A stretch of 64,000 nucleotides of DNA. Origin: Haliclystus octoradiatus. Lineage: Eukaryota > Cnidaria > Staurozoa > Stauromedusae > Haliclystidae. The notes beneath the pieces are model-generated. The model was not told where the DNA came from, searched no databases, and saw only the letters and a list, made by a program, of their open reading frames with translations. Positions within the stretch are counted from its first letter, which is position 1, and each line of letters opens with the position of its first letter. Of the stretch, positions 24,442 through 36,353 are shown piece by piece. The stretch covers positions 3,791,001-3,855,000 of the forward strand of contig OU744446.1 of the NCBI GenBank assembly GCA_916610825.1, written 5' to 3'. A program made the translations under genes and the position numbers.

Positions 24442-24749
24442 GAATTTACATTGATATTGATTATTACTGGTGATAGTCTACTTTCTACCCTTCCAATTAA
24501 TAACCATCCAAATAAAGATCTCCGAGTCGTTGGACCATCTGCTGAGCTTCTATGCTCTGTGTCTATATGTGGGCAATTGGTAAATCTGTTCCTAATAAAA
24601 TGTCAATTTTACCACCTTGACCATGCAGTTGATCAACTATGTCTTCCAGATGAGAACACTGTTGTAACTTGGACTTGCTGATTCGTGGAGTTGAAGAACA
24701 AGGAGATTTTAACTCAAATGCATCCTCGTAGTATCTCTTGTAAGGTTTA

Positions 24750-25049
24750 TCAATTGGAGAACTCCAAATCTAATAATCTCGATTTTTCAGTGAGTTTCCC
24801 ACATCCAGCTACAGTTAATGTAATTGATTGAACTTCTCCTTTCAATTGTAGTTGCTCAGCAAATGATTTTCTAATAAATGTTTGGGTGCTTCCAGAATCA
24901 ACCATTGCCAATGCTTTATGAGTTATTCCGTTACTGTCATGAACATTTAATTGGACGTAGGGTAATATACCTTGACATAAATCTGCAAGATTAGATTGCA
25001 TCTGATTTGTTTGGCTTTCTTCTGCATTTTCTGTTCCTATCGTATTCAT
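24750..25049 (-). pseudogene. BEL/Pao A aspartic protease segment
   Basis: The open frame has KALAMVDSGSTQTFIRKSF, a canonical D-S-G active-site motif in the DUF1758-type retropepsin context. It is separated by a frame break from the zinc-knuckle region upstream and from the polymerase downstream. It is only a piece of the original polyprotein. Confidence 0.85.
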
Positions 25050-25069
25050 AGATGTAGTTTCGACATAAA

Positions 25070-26871
25070 TTATTGCTCCGCCCTCCTGATGTAGCTTTCA
25101 TGATGTTTTCTGTTACATTGACTACATCGTTTTTTGGAAAAGCATGAAATCACTGGATGTCCCCGTTTGAAACAGTTGAAGCACAGTCTAGAGTCTCTTA
25201 CTGTGGCTATTCGATTTTCTACACTACTCTCGTTGAATTTTGGACAGTCTTGAAGCAAATGGTCATCAGTACAATCTAGAAGGCATTTTGAAACAAAGGA
25301 AGAATTTGATGCATGTGTACCAGATACATGTGTGACTTGCTTGATATGCTTTATTGGATCTCCCTGACTTTGTCCTTAATTCGCTCTACATCTTGCTTGA
25401 GTCTCAAGCCAATCTAATAAAGTAGTAACATTCTCCTATTGTTTCTGCAGAATCATACAATCGGGCATACAATAGCTGTAACTGCATTGATCGTCTGCAC
25501 TCAATTTTGATAACAAATCATTGAGTAAATATAAACTGTCTGACACTTCTGGACATCCCATATCAGAAATTTTAGTAACAAATGGTCTCATTGCAGTAGC
25601 AAAATATTTCAATGTCTTGGAATCGTTACCTTTTAATTGTTTATGGCCTTTGATATCTTTTAATAAAATTGCAATATAAGCTCATCTTGGTCCCCATAAC
25701 GACTATCTAATAATTCCCACGTACTTGCTGCAGTTGTACAGGTTAAAGGGCCATTTACACTGCAGCAAAAAAGGCACGGTACTCGTCAATTAACACCCGA
25801 GGTGTTAACAAGAATGCGGCCCGTGCTGGTTTCTTTCAGGGTTTACACAGCTTATTTAAATTTGTTTCCAAGATCGCCCGTGCCTATTTTTACGTGGACC
25901 GAGATTGAAAACTTACAAACTGAATTATAGGTTTCTCATTATTTAATGATTTTATAGGTGAAATTCGATAAATTGAGATTCAATCAAGGTAAATAACTTG
26001 TCAGGATTCCGTTGAACTGAAAATCACTGTTTTTCATCAATTATAATATTTATATTTTTGTAACATTCTTATAACAGCAAAATTCATATACATTTGAGTT
26101 AGTCTTTCACCTCCTGAACATGCTACCACGCTAGAGCAGTATTTCTGTAACAAAATACACATCTAAATTTACGCTCCGCACTCGTAGTTACATAATTAAA
26201 CCTTATTCTACAGAAACTTCATTAACTACAGAAATACGAAACAAAATATGCTTAATATACTTATCTAACTTACTCATCTCTAGTCTGTTACTAATTTTAT
26301 TAGAAAACCCCAGAATTCCACTGTAAAGAGACGCAACTTCTGCGATGACGTCATAAAAACTGCAAAAAGGCACGGGGCCCATTTTCTGAGCGGGCCGAGA
26401 CTACCTCGAGAAATGATCTCGGCCCAATCAAAATAGTAGGCACGGTGCCGCTTTTTAATGTCTGAAAAAGCCGTTTAGACAGTGTTTTAGCTTGGCCCTT
26501 GCCCAAAACCACTTGACACCTTCACACCTTTGATGTGTTAATTGACGAGTACCGTGCCTATTTTGCTGCAGTGTAAATGACCCTTAAAATGTCTTTTTTA
26601 ATTGGGCACTGGATGCTAATTGCTTCCTGGAGATGTTGTAAATGTTCATCATCATCTTGCCGGTATTTCTCCATAGCATTTTGGAATCTTTTTTCCATGT
26701 GGGATAGTCTCTAATATTACCGTCAAATGTGGATAATTTCAATCTCTCTAGTCTTCCCTCGATTGACTTCATGGGTGCCCTGAGGTTAACATTTTGATTT
26801 GGCATTGTTTTTTCTTTTATAAATTCTAAATGCTCTTGAGCTATTGTAGTTTCATTAGCAAACTCTGCCAT
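25070..26871 (-). pseudogene. BEL/Pao A gag, interrupted by a TIR element
   Basis: The ATG frame at 26,584-26,871 is the gag N terminus (FDGNIRDYPTWKKD pattern). It is cut by the element at 25,748-26,583. Beyond it, TWELLDSRYGDQDELI (about 25,700) resumes the gag domain, with further stops. The C terminus at 25,070-25,258 has the CCHC knuckle CFNCFKRGHPVISC and a second CSQCNRKHHES cluster. Both are typical of BEL/Pao gag. Confidence 0.85.
25748..26583. mobile_element. 836-bp TIR element nested in BEL/Pao A gag
   Basis: The terminal inverted repeats are about 49 bases with two mismatches, starting GGGYCATTTACACTGCAGC and running to CGTCAATTAACAC. TTAAA flanks both sides (25,743-25,747 and 26,584-26,588), the presumed target duplication. 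A TTAA target would also fit with a one-base offset. There is no transposase, so it is a non-autonomous passenger. Its superfamily is uncertain; TTAA-type targets suggest piggyBac-like machinery, but the end sequence is not diagnostic. Confidence 0.88.
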
Positions 26872-27121
26872 AACAAAGATTCATATATGCTTCTTAAATT
26901 GCTTAACTCTTCGTCGTCAGTAAAGTTTCGCATCTCGAAGTGTAAAGTATTTGCTGGTTATGTCTGCTACTAAACTTTCTCTAGCAGAAAAGGCAGGATT
27001 TGTAGCTAGAAAGAAGTCTAAATCTTTGAAGATTTGTTGAATCTTCTACGAGCATTTATTATTTCTTGTTTTGCTCTTTCCATCTCAGTTAGTAATAGGT
27101 TTTTGACTATTGTTTTTTGAT

Positions 27122-27507
27122 TGTATCGGACCTAAATTTCACCTCTCCGATACTATTTATAATCCAAGTCAGAACAAGATCTCGACAATACTACCAATAA
27201 GTTTCTGCATAGGCCGAACGAAAATCAATATATAAATCAAACATACTGTGACGTTTTAACTCAAAAATCTTTCATATAATCAACTCAAACTAAAGATTTG
27301 TAAACATACATAACAATAATATAATATACTCAAATGATTAATAAGATATCGCTCAATAAATTATCAAAAAACAATGTTGTTTTATATCTTGTTTGACAAC
27401 TTTCATTCACGTTTTATTTATTTTTGCTGAGCACATGGGTTTAATAATAAGAGGCTATACTAAGATAAACGAGGCTATTCCATAATAAGTAATTAACATC
27501 CAAAACA
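27122..27507 (-). repeat. 5' LTR of BEL/Pao A
   Basis: This is the upstream LTR in element orientation, paired with 20,679-21,071. The gag ATG lies about 250 bases inside it. I could not identify a convincing tRNA primer site next to it. Confidence 0.9.
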
Positions 27508-30500
27508 ATAATATTATAATAAAAACGTGCTACAGAGACAGTGTATGTAAATTTGGCATATATTAGGAATGCAGTTGAATCCGGCAATAATGGTATGCTA
27601 GGAAGAAAAACTATTTTATCCGTTTTTTGGGGATAATATTCAGCAATGTTTGACCGTAAATTTACCAGTGTCGGACTTTTTTGGATAACTGTTATTAGAT
27701 ATATTTTGCCAGAAGTGGCATTCGAGAGAAGGAGAAAATCAGTAATATCCCAGTATGTCCAACACCCGAGATTCTAGGTCATGCATGGGAATTTTTCAAT
27801 ATCGGCATTGAGAATCATGCTTCATGTATACACAATGATCAGGGACTATAATGAGTTTGGGTTATCTAGGACTTCCCACTATTGAGAAACGCCTGTCCAG
27901 AAAAATAGCTGCAATTCACATTTAATAACGTATATGATATTTTGCAAGTGAAAACAAAGCACCTCAACCTATTGTTGTGCAACTTTTTCTAATTTCTATT
28001 TATCTTCATAATGCTGCAAAGTTCTAAATTGTAAAATTGAACTGTTGTAAATAAAAATTTCAGACAATTTTTTATATGGGCTCACCGAAAAATGCTCTTA
28101 AAAATGATACCGATTTGAGAAAAATAAATCTCATATCTATCGCGGCAATGAATTATTCTTATTATAAACAGCAGGAAGTTATCTCTGTCAGTGATGAATA
28201 ACAATAACAACAACAATAACTTTGGTACAAAATAACAACACAATTAAATTTGCACAACGTTTCGACTGATTGACTTCAGCCATTCTCAAGTGAATGTTTT
28301 TTATTATTAATTAAGATATATATATACATAAAAAATGTTTGCCCCTTGAGGGTAAAGTCACATCATGAAAAATATTTACAATTATATGAGATCTATATCA
28401 GTGACAACAGTAACTAATGTAATACATTTATTATATATACATATATACACATATACACATTATATACATATATTTGTACTTTCAATAAAAAACGACTTTA
28501 CTATAACATATAATTGTGTTATACTTGAAAAAGCATAGAAAAAAATGGACAAAATAATGACATGGAAATTGTGTTGTTGTTTCTACAATTATTATAATGT
28601 ATATAATGATGTCTGGTAACATTATTGATCAAACTCCTTGTTATTGTTAGAAGATACAAACAAAGAAATAAAATAGAACATCTTTATAAATATGATATAT
28701 AATATTAGCTTATAAAAAAATAAAAATGAATAAACTCCTTTAAATTATACGTATAAAATTGGTTGCAAGATTTATATTTTTATTAGATTTACATTTTGTA
28801 ATTTTAGCATATTATTCTTTTAACCTGAAGATGCAATTAAGCTATTGCGAAACGTTGGTTAAACCTAATTCTGTACATTTTTGTCATTATCTTATCTTGA
28901 AAATAACTTTTTACCGAAGATTTATATTCCGTACGAAATATTCGATACTTATCAGATATACAAAATTATCAAAAAGTGCGCCAAAGTCTAGCCATCACCT
29001 GGCATAAGCATTTCCATACAAGAAGCAGGTGATTTGGCCTAAGCGACTTATACAAAAATAAAAATTCATAATTGTTCAATACAATAGTATTACATTGTTT
29101 TGACCTGCTTATTACTATTGGCACGAACGTTCTAAACAGACTAAAATTTGACCGCATAATGATATATATGTATTGAAGCACGTTTTATCATTACAAAATA
29201 TTTTTAGAATGTTTATTAACATGTGTAGACTGATGAAAAGTAAAAGACTTTAATCAGGACCAAATTTTAGTAAGTATATAATACTTCGGTTTCAAATGTT
29301 ATTGAAACGACAACGTGATTTGTATTCACTCATAATTTAGATATATAGGACTCAAGAAATATTATGTTGATACAACATTTATAATAGCCGGGTATATCTC
29401 TTCTATTCACGATATTTTATCATGACAAGACAGTTATCTGCTCAATTTGTTCAGTATAACACATGATTTGAAGTATAGTAAATACAGTATGCTTGGTATT
29501 TGAGCTTCAGTAAATATAACAATTCTCAGATATTATTTGAAAATATATTTTAAAACAAAATATCTTTTATGAAAACTTAAAAAGTTATAATCAGAATCAG
29601 ATATGTCAATAGTGAATTTTTTTTAAATTATAACAGTAAAGCAGCATACCAGGAAAACAAATACAAGATCACTGGTTATTATTATTGATACAAATTGAAT
29701 TTAAGTGAATATAAAATATGATGTTACTATTGTATTACACATAATGCAGTTGTTATCTTTGTGGCTAATTATATGCTTTCATCTTAAAGATATTGCAACA
29801 GTACAACAACTCATTTTATATACGCATAATTAGCAAATGTTACCGTGATATTGTAGCGGGTGGAATGAGTCGATGTATTGATAAATTACCACACGCGTAC
29901 ATAGACGTTGATTAGATATATATTTGATGTAATAGTTGTAGCTGGCCACCAACAGGGAGAGGATGAATGAAGGGTTAATATGACCGTTGATAAACAGAGC
30001 CTCTATGAAGGTGGACCAGCTTTGCTAATGTAGATGTTGTCGCCACGAAGGGCAGACGTGAAGAGGGTTGATATATTACATACAGTGATTTACATTACAA
30101 GGTATACGTGATTACAAACGGAAGCTTTACAGTTAACAAAGGAAATACATTATGGATAAGACAATAGACATAAAACAATCCACTACAATATACAGAAAAT
30201 ATATGTAAGCAAAAATAAGTATGTTATCTGAAAATTTTGAGAAATCAATGTTTTTTTCACGCAATGTTTGTGGAACAGTGAAACATTTGTATATATGTAA
30301 AGAAAATGCTAGTTTAATTGTCATTGACACCTTCTTTACTAAGATAAAATCAAACAAACACAAGCCAAGTAATAACACCTATAGACAATATCGATAACAT
30401 ACACTAGAATGTTAAAAAGGTGTTTAGGGTCTTACGCTACCAGCTGGTTAGAAGGAGTTTATTTTGAAGCTTAAAAATACAAAAACACGTATCCATCTGG

Positions 30501-31019
30501 AATCGATGGATTATAAAATCAATGCAAAAACATTTTGGATAGTTGGAAAATACATTGTTTCCTTAACAGATATTTGTAGAATCCAATTAGAATCAGTTTA
30601 TCAGCAAGTTACATAATACAGCTGCTAACCTCTTTTTTAAACTTTGGATCTATCCAGTGAAGGCACGAAAACATTTATTGGCACAATTGGAAAGAAGTTA
30701 ACCATCGCAACTGATGAGAATCGGTCAAAGGCTTTTATCTTTCAAAGAATAAGCATTGCAAATTTGCAATCCAGAGAGGAAACTGTACAAGAATTTTGGG
30801 AGCTTTGCCAAACTGTGATGGTTTGAAAATATTAAAATGTAAATGCAATGCAAAGAAATTATTTGAATTAATATAGAATATAAGGTTATATAAATTATAA
30901 TACTTTAGATTTAACAAATTTTGCTTTTTATATTATCACATCATAGTTTATTTAGATAATTCAATAGAATATCAGAATTATCAATTTTCAGAGGCTGTAT
31001 TTATAGGTTAGTATATACG
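27508..31019. other. Intergenic region, no supported gene
   Basis: Long AT-rich stretch. Two places carry a GAAACGTTG motif: the complement at 28,258-28,290 (CAACGTTTCGACTGATTGAC) and the direct form near 28,845 after CCTGAAGATGCAATTAAGC. Such blocks recur near invertebrate retroelement ends in my experience, but no ORF is attached. AT-dinucleotide runs occur at 28,317-28,470. Nothing else is interpretable. Confidence 0.4.
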
Positions 31020-31150
31020 TAAGGATGGTGACTGAGTCAAAGAAAACACATTCTTAGTTTCTGTTACTATAGTTTCACGAAGTGTGCGATCATCAGACAG
31101 TTGATACTCAAATTAAGAATGTGTTTTCTTTGACTCAGTCACCATCCTTA
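31020..31150. mobile_element. Hairpin MITE with 37-bp perfect TIRs
   Basis: The left arm (TAAGGATGGTGACTGAGTCA to ACATTCTTA, 31,020-31,056) and right arm (31,114-31,150) are perfect inverted copies. The 57-base spacer contains GTGCGATCATCAG, the core motif also present in the hairpins at 8,317 and 8,614. Perfect arms suggest recent activity or hairpin-driven conversion. Confidence 0.85.
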
Positions 31151-31361
31151 TATATTACAGCTCTGCTAATGTGTAATCGGTATTGAGCATTATCACATCT
31201 GACGATAGATAAATCTATCTTTATTATTATATAGGTTAGTATATGTATAGTTAAATAGGTTAGTATTATTCAAATTATAAAGGGATTTGAAAAAAAGAAA
31301 TCGGTAGAGTGTATAGTGCATAACGTAATCCCAAAATGATGAGTAAAACACATTTATTGTA

Positions 31362-31547
31362 CAGTTAAACTCGGTTAATATCCCCTCTTTTAATGTCCCA
31401 CCTTGCTTAATATCCCCGCTTAAGACTGATTTCCATTTTTAATTCTCCATACAAACTCTCATATTCTTACCTCGCTTATTATCCCACCTCGCTTAATGTC
31501 CCGGTTTTTATCCGTACCAGAGGGGGGATATTAAGCAAGTTCGACTG
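31362..31547. mobile_element. Pogo/Tigger-like MITE, copy 2
   Basis: It begins CAGTTAAACTCGGTTAATAT and ends GGATATTAAGCAAGTTCGACTG, flanked by TA on both sides. It is the same family as 13,369-13,520 but longer, with extra internal CTCGCTTAATGTCCC-type units. Confidence 0.82.
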
Positions 31548-32049
31548 TATAAATATAGTAGTGCTTGATGGCTAAGTATAATAATAGGAGTCAGTTAATC
31601 ATTATAACTTCAAGGGTTCATGTATAATTAACGCAATCGACAGGCAGATGCACGAAAATCAAAAAAAAACTTAAGACTAAAATGATTAGTTTTTTGTCTG
31701 ATGATTGCTTTAAATATGAGAGTAGAATTTTCAACGCAACGAATATCCTCATATTAATAGTTTACAATATTACGAAACATATTTATCTGTTTTGCTCTGA
31801 TTAATGTTTTGAAATTCTTTATGGTTTTCCCTCAACAGGCTAAATCTTAATTGCAATATCTAATGACTGAAAAATGCAATGATAAATTATCCATACATTA
31901 AAAGACACATTATAGTTGTCGATCTATTATTCATTACTTTCAAAGATTTAATACATTAATTTTTTAAATTGGATTCAACACATTTGAAATATCTAAAAAG
32001 ATACTTATCAATAACAAATTAATATTGGAGTGCATGTATATTTGAAGTC

Positions 32050-35027
32050 ATGTGGATGCCTCTCTTATCTTATTTTATAACATTTTTATTCAAAGATGAG
32101 ATCAAATTAATCAATGCTATGCCAGTTAATTCCTCAAATATAACTTCTTCAACATTACAACAGCCTCCTTCACTGCAAATCAAACCTCGTATAATTATAT
32201 ATTGTAATAAAACACCGGACTCAGATGATATACTACAAACGAATGATGAACAATTACAGCAAGATGGTATCAATACATTTATTCCATGTAATCGCACAAG
32301 TGCATTATGTAACAGATACATACAACGTATGATGCATTTCTATGCAAAGGTAAGTAGATTATGTAAATTATGTAGAATTTTAAAAGCTATGTGACTCGGG
32401 TAGGGAGCTAAAATTAAAGTTGTTTGATTGAATTTTCGCAGACCTGTGCCACATTCCCTTGTACTTCACTTTACCAACGGCTGTTTCGAAATTCGTTTAT
32501 AGGGTGGAGTAGATGCAAAGTGCAGTGTAGTTATATACCAGATGTATAGTAGCGGAATAGTGGGCCGTGTGGAACTAGGCTAAAATTTATGATTTTTTCG
32601 AACGTTTCCGTTGCAGACATATGTTTTTAACTAATCATAGACTGGCTTTAAATTTTTCAACTCTGGTAAGTGTGTTACTTGGGGTTGTCAGCTTGTAAAC
32701 ACACAACAAAATTACCCGGGTAATTTGCTTACGCATTGTAAACCGGGTTCTTAAGCTAATACTTCTATAGCCCCATATTAGAAAATTAAAAAATTACTTC
32801 GGCATGTATACTCGTCATAACTTTATCTTACGACATATTGTTTGGAAAGTTTTTTGAAATTTTCGATTTACCAACAATTAAGGCCAGCATCCAGTCTTAG
32901 TGCATAAGCCCGATAGGTCTATTGAATTGACGAATGAACTTAAAACAGAGTGACAATATTTTAAATATCTTATGGATTAGCTCAAACTGTGTTAAAGCAA
33001 TTGAACTTTCAGCTGTTGTGGATGTTTGGCCTAATTGTTTTCAAATTGAGAAATAAAATTGTACAGCAACTCATTAGTAATTCCCAAGTTATCAAATTAG
33101 AGAAGATGAAGAATGTAATCCTATCCATTCAGGAGACATCAAAACAAATCAAGCAAATTAGCAAGATTTGATCAAATTTGATGGTTGTAAGTGTTACCTA
33201 AGTTGAGAAACAAAGACGATGACGGTGATGATAATGATTAATTTGATACAAAACATGCATTATTTGTGTGTGTTCGTATTACACCATATCGAGGTTTATC
33301 TTTATGAAGAAAATAAGATTTTTAACTCAATATATATGCAAGTAACGGCTAATTCTTTGAAAAAGTATATCTTCATTTTTAATAATAATAGTTAGAGAAT
33401 CAGACAGTCATATTTTACAGCAAATATGATTATCTGATTATCTGAATATGATTATTATTTAAGCTCTGCTATTTATTTATTGCACTAAGCCCTATTTGCG
33501 ATCAGTAAGACAACTTTTACAACATTATATCTTCATTTTTATAGTTAATTCAGTAATAATTCACGGACTGACAACACATAGAAAAAGTCTGGCTGAGGCA
33601 CGAGCTAATCAGCCTGATTTAGGTTTCGGATGGCCATAATCTAACTTTCTTTCATCGTTATAGCAACGTTAAAGTAACGTTAGATTTGAATGAAATGAGA
33701 GATTCTATACCAGTAAATTTGCATGCAGAGAGGCTATAACGCTGACTGAGTAGTGATGTGATGAGGCTGATGTGAAAAGTGTTTATTCTCCACCATATAA
33801 ATCATCAAGGACTTATCTGATGTCGTAGTAGCTCACCAGGCATCGCACCAATCCTGAAGTACCGCTAATACATGGTGGTATTTCCAAATTCTATTGAATG
33901 TTTAAATGTTTAAATGGTTAAATGTTTTTATTGAATGGTTTTCCTGGAGAGATATTAGAGAGTTTCAGATTGCATGAATGACGACGTTAGAAGGGTGCGC
34001 AGTGCGTCTGCGCATCTCTTTGGGGAATCACCTCTGTGCAAGAACCGTTCACGTGAACGGTTCATGAGCAATCTATCGTCGTCGTGAACGATAGCGAAGC
34101 TCAACTTTGAAATACGACAAATGTAGCATAGAAAGTGCATTCAATACAATCTTAGTACTGCTATATCAATCAGATATGCAGTGAATTCTTTTTCTATCAG
34201 AATTTATTGATAAATACACTTGAAAATATATACTTGGATGAAGTTTATGGTCTTTTGCGTGGTCAAATACCTTTGGCTACATAAACATGTTGAAAACAAT
34301 ACCATAAGGTTTAAAGTAAGCTGAGGTTTGATTATTTTGACATGGATTTATAGATTTTGTTCTTGTTGAAGCTTGAAGTTTAAAATACAGAATTAAATTA
34401 TATTTCTACCGCTGTTTGTTGTATGTTATTTGAATAAGATTTGGCCGAAATGATTTTGTTCCTTTAGTCTTTATTTACAACATTAGTTGATTAGGCCTAT
34501 TTCATTTAAACATGATTTAAAAGAAATCTTCTTCCAAGTATGTTTCATTAACGATTGCTTTAGACCTTTGCAATATGTAGCGTTGTTTTATCTTCAAAAT
34601 CCATAACATACAAAATGCGTATTCGCCAGATTGACATTATCAAAATGATTGTTTTCATGTTTTGCAATGAAATGGAACTACCGTCGTTGGCCAAAATAAT
34701 CTGAAATGTAAACTGCGTGAGTACGACGATCAGAACAGGAAGTTGTAAATGACGTGATCCTACCGTCGTCGTTCAACGAGATCTGAAACTCCCCATTGAA
34801 TGTTTAACACCGTTGGTTAACAAAGAAATAACAGTGGTGATCTAAATCATAGCTTTGTATATAACACATTTGTTTAAAACTAGTACAGCTCTCCGCCATC
34901 TTTACATGTGCTTTTCTCATAATGAGGTTAAATTTATTAAACAGTAAGAGGCTAAATCTAATAAACAATAAGAGGTTAAACAATAACAAAGAAAAGAGCT
35001 GACAATCCACATGGTATAGGATGAAAA

Positions 35028-35080
<53 letters not shown>

Positions 35081-36353
35081 TGAAATTGAATTGAATTGAA
35101 TTGAATGCAGTTTATTAAAGACATCTAAGTTTCTTAAAACAAAAACTATTTTGCTTGTTTCAAGAAATAAGGTGAAAGGAAAAATTATATTCTTACCTAG
35201 AATTTGGGATTTTGCTGTGTATTTCTTGATGTCTGATTTGACTTCTAATAAATTTAACTTTTTTTTATTTATTTTTTATTTACATTCTTCTAATATTTTT
35301 GGTTTTATAATTTTTTTGAAAAGAGGGTATTTCATTTTCTGTTGTTCTATGCACATATTATAGTAGTAAGGCACAGCAATATGGAACTACATTTCCCACG
35401 ATCAGTTGTAACTTTTGCAAGTTAGTAGGCGTTTGATGTTTTGGTATTGTGGTGATGGTTCGAGGGAATGAAATATGTTTGGAGATTGCATCCTATTTTG
35501 CCTTCAGATGCCAATTTAGCGGTAGTGATTGTTTGTATTTTTATCTGTTGTTCAAGTGTGGGCCAATTTAACATTTTTATACTATTACCGATTTAAGAGA
35601 ATTTTCTTTTACCAAGTACAACCTTTGAATAACAATTTATAATTGATCGTGTGTGTGCGTCTGTCTGAATCTCTTTTACTTCGTAAACTACAATATAGCA
35701 TTTGCAACCACATGAGCTATATGAGTGAATAAATACAATCTAATTTCTAATACAGATAAAATACATTCCGTGAACCAACGAGGAATCGCATCTCGGTCTC
35801 CGGCAAGTAAGGCAGGCATTATGCCACTGAGCTACCAGCCCACATATTGCTATTGCAAACCCACGTATTCATTGCATATCTAGCCTGCTCGTCGCAGGCT
35901 CACTGTCAAAATGTCAACTTGATAAAACAGTATACTCTAGTGCTTTACCAAGGTCTACTGTTGTATCAAATTTACATTTTGACAATATGAGTCTGCGAGC
36001 AGGCTAGTGCATATCGTATATGCGCAGTTCCGGGTTGAATTACAACATGATTGACTACATTAATTAATGATGTTGATCTAGCACGTGATTCTTCCCTTTT
36101 AAAGGACTGAGTAATGATATATTTTTATAAATTTCAGATTGGTGGTTGGCTAATGTTATGTGTGGTTATAATTGGTATCTTATGTTTAGCAACAACGCAA
36201 CTATATGCAAAACGAATGAAGAAAGATTCAAGAACAGAATTAGCTACTTTTCGTCGATGGCAAAATGAAAGACGAGTAACAAGGACAAAATGGACACACG
36301 ATTTAAAGCGAAATCAGAGAAACGCACATTTATATACCGTTCATACTTGTTGA
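32050..36353 (+). CDS. Small single-pass membrane protein of unknown function, two exons, 171 aa
   Basis: Exon 1 is 32,050-32,349 (donor AAAG|GTAAGT) and exon 2 is 36,138-36,353 (acceptor TTTCAG). Frame is kept across a 3.8-kb intron. Seen: a hydrophobic N terminus (residues 1-14, possibly a signal peptide); a 75-residue polar region with NSS, NIT and NRT sequons and three cysteines; one strong transmembrane segment, GWLMLCVVIIGILCLATTQL (about 103-122); and a basic tail (AKRMKKD, RRWQNERRVTRTKW). By the positive-inside rule the glycosylated part is outside and the basic tail cytosolic. I do not recognise a family. Ancillary channel subunits have a similar size and layout, but I see no KCNE motif. 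Upstream exons are possible. Confidence 0.55.
33390..33480. mobile_element. Short relative of the 8.3-kb hairpin MITE
   Basis: It starts AATAATAATAGTTAGAGAATCAGA and ends ATTATTATTTAAGCTCTGCT, the same flank as 8,478-8,500. The interior is a shortened palindrome around AGCAAATATGATTATCTG. It lies in the intron of the membrane-protein gene. Confidence 0.5.
35031..35077 (+). repeat. (GT)n microsatellite
   Basis: About 23 uninterrupted GT units, followed by repeats of TTGAATTGAA. Intronic. Confidence 0.95.
35775..35845 (-). mobile_element. tRNA-like sequence (SINE head or tRNA pseudogene)
   Basis: The minus strand reads GGGCTGGTAGCTCAGTGGCA, an A box, with a B-box-like GATGCGATTCC about 30 bases later. 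An anticodon-arm-like segment CTGCCTTACTTGCCGG lies between. The acceptor arms do not pair and the T arm is imperfect. I call a retroposed tRNA relic and not a functional gene. Confidence 0.6.
35881..36006. mobile_element. Hairpin MITE with TAGCCTGC ends, copy 1
   Basis: The arms are about 45 bases: TAGCCTGCTC...CTGTCAAAATGTCAACTTGATA pairs with ATCAAATTTACATTTTGAC...GAGCAGGCTA. The ends match those of the element at 52,358-52,441, while the interiors differ. It lies about 130 bases before exon 2 of the membrane-protein gene. Confidence 0.7.

Larger units (their letters stand above)
20679..27507 (-). mobile_element. BEL/Pao LTR retrotransposon A, defective
   Basis: Two LTRs (393 and 386 bp) bound a minus-strand element with recognisable gag, CCHC, aspartic protease, reverse transcriptase, RNase H and integrase segments in BEL/Pao order. 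The LTRs begin TG and end CA. The flanks ACAAT and ATAAT may be a target duplication with one change. Coding is broken by stops, by frameshifts and by an inserted TIR element (25,748-26,583), so it cannot be autonomous. The LTRs differ by some tens of changes and small indels, pointing to an old insertion. Confidence 0.92.

Noticed and set aside
30627..30826. Frame with ENRSKAFIFQRISIA
   Set aside because: It vaguely resembles a segment seen in some repeat-encoded proteins, but is too short and starts without ATG. Not assignable.
35775..35845. Functional tRNA gene
   Set aside because: The boxes are present, but the acceptor arms do not pair and the T arm is imperfect. A retroposed relic is more likely.
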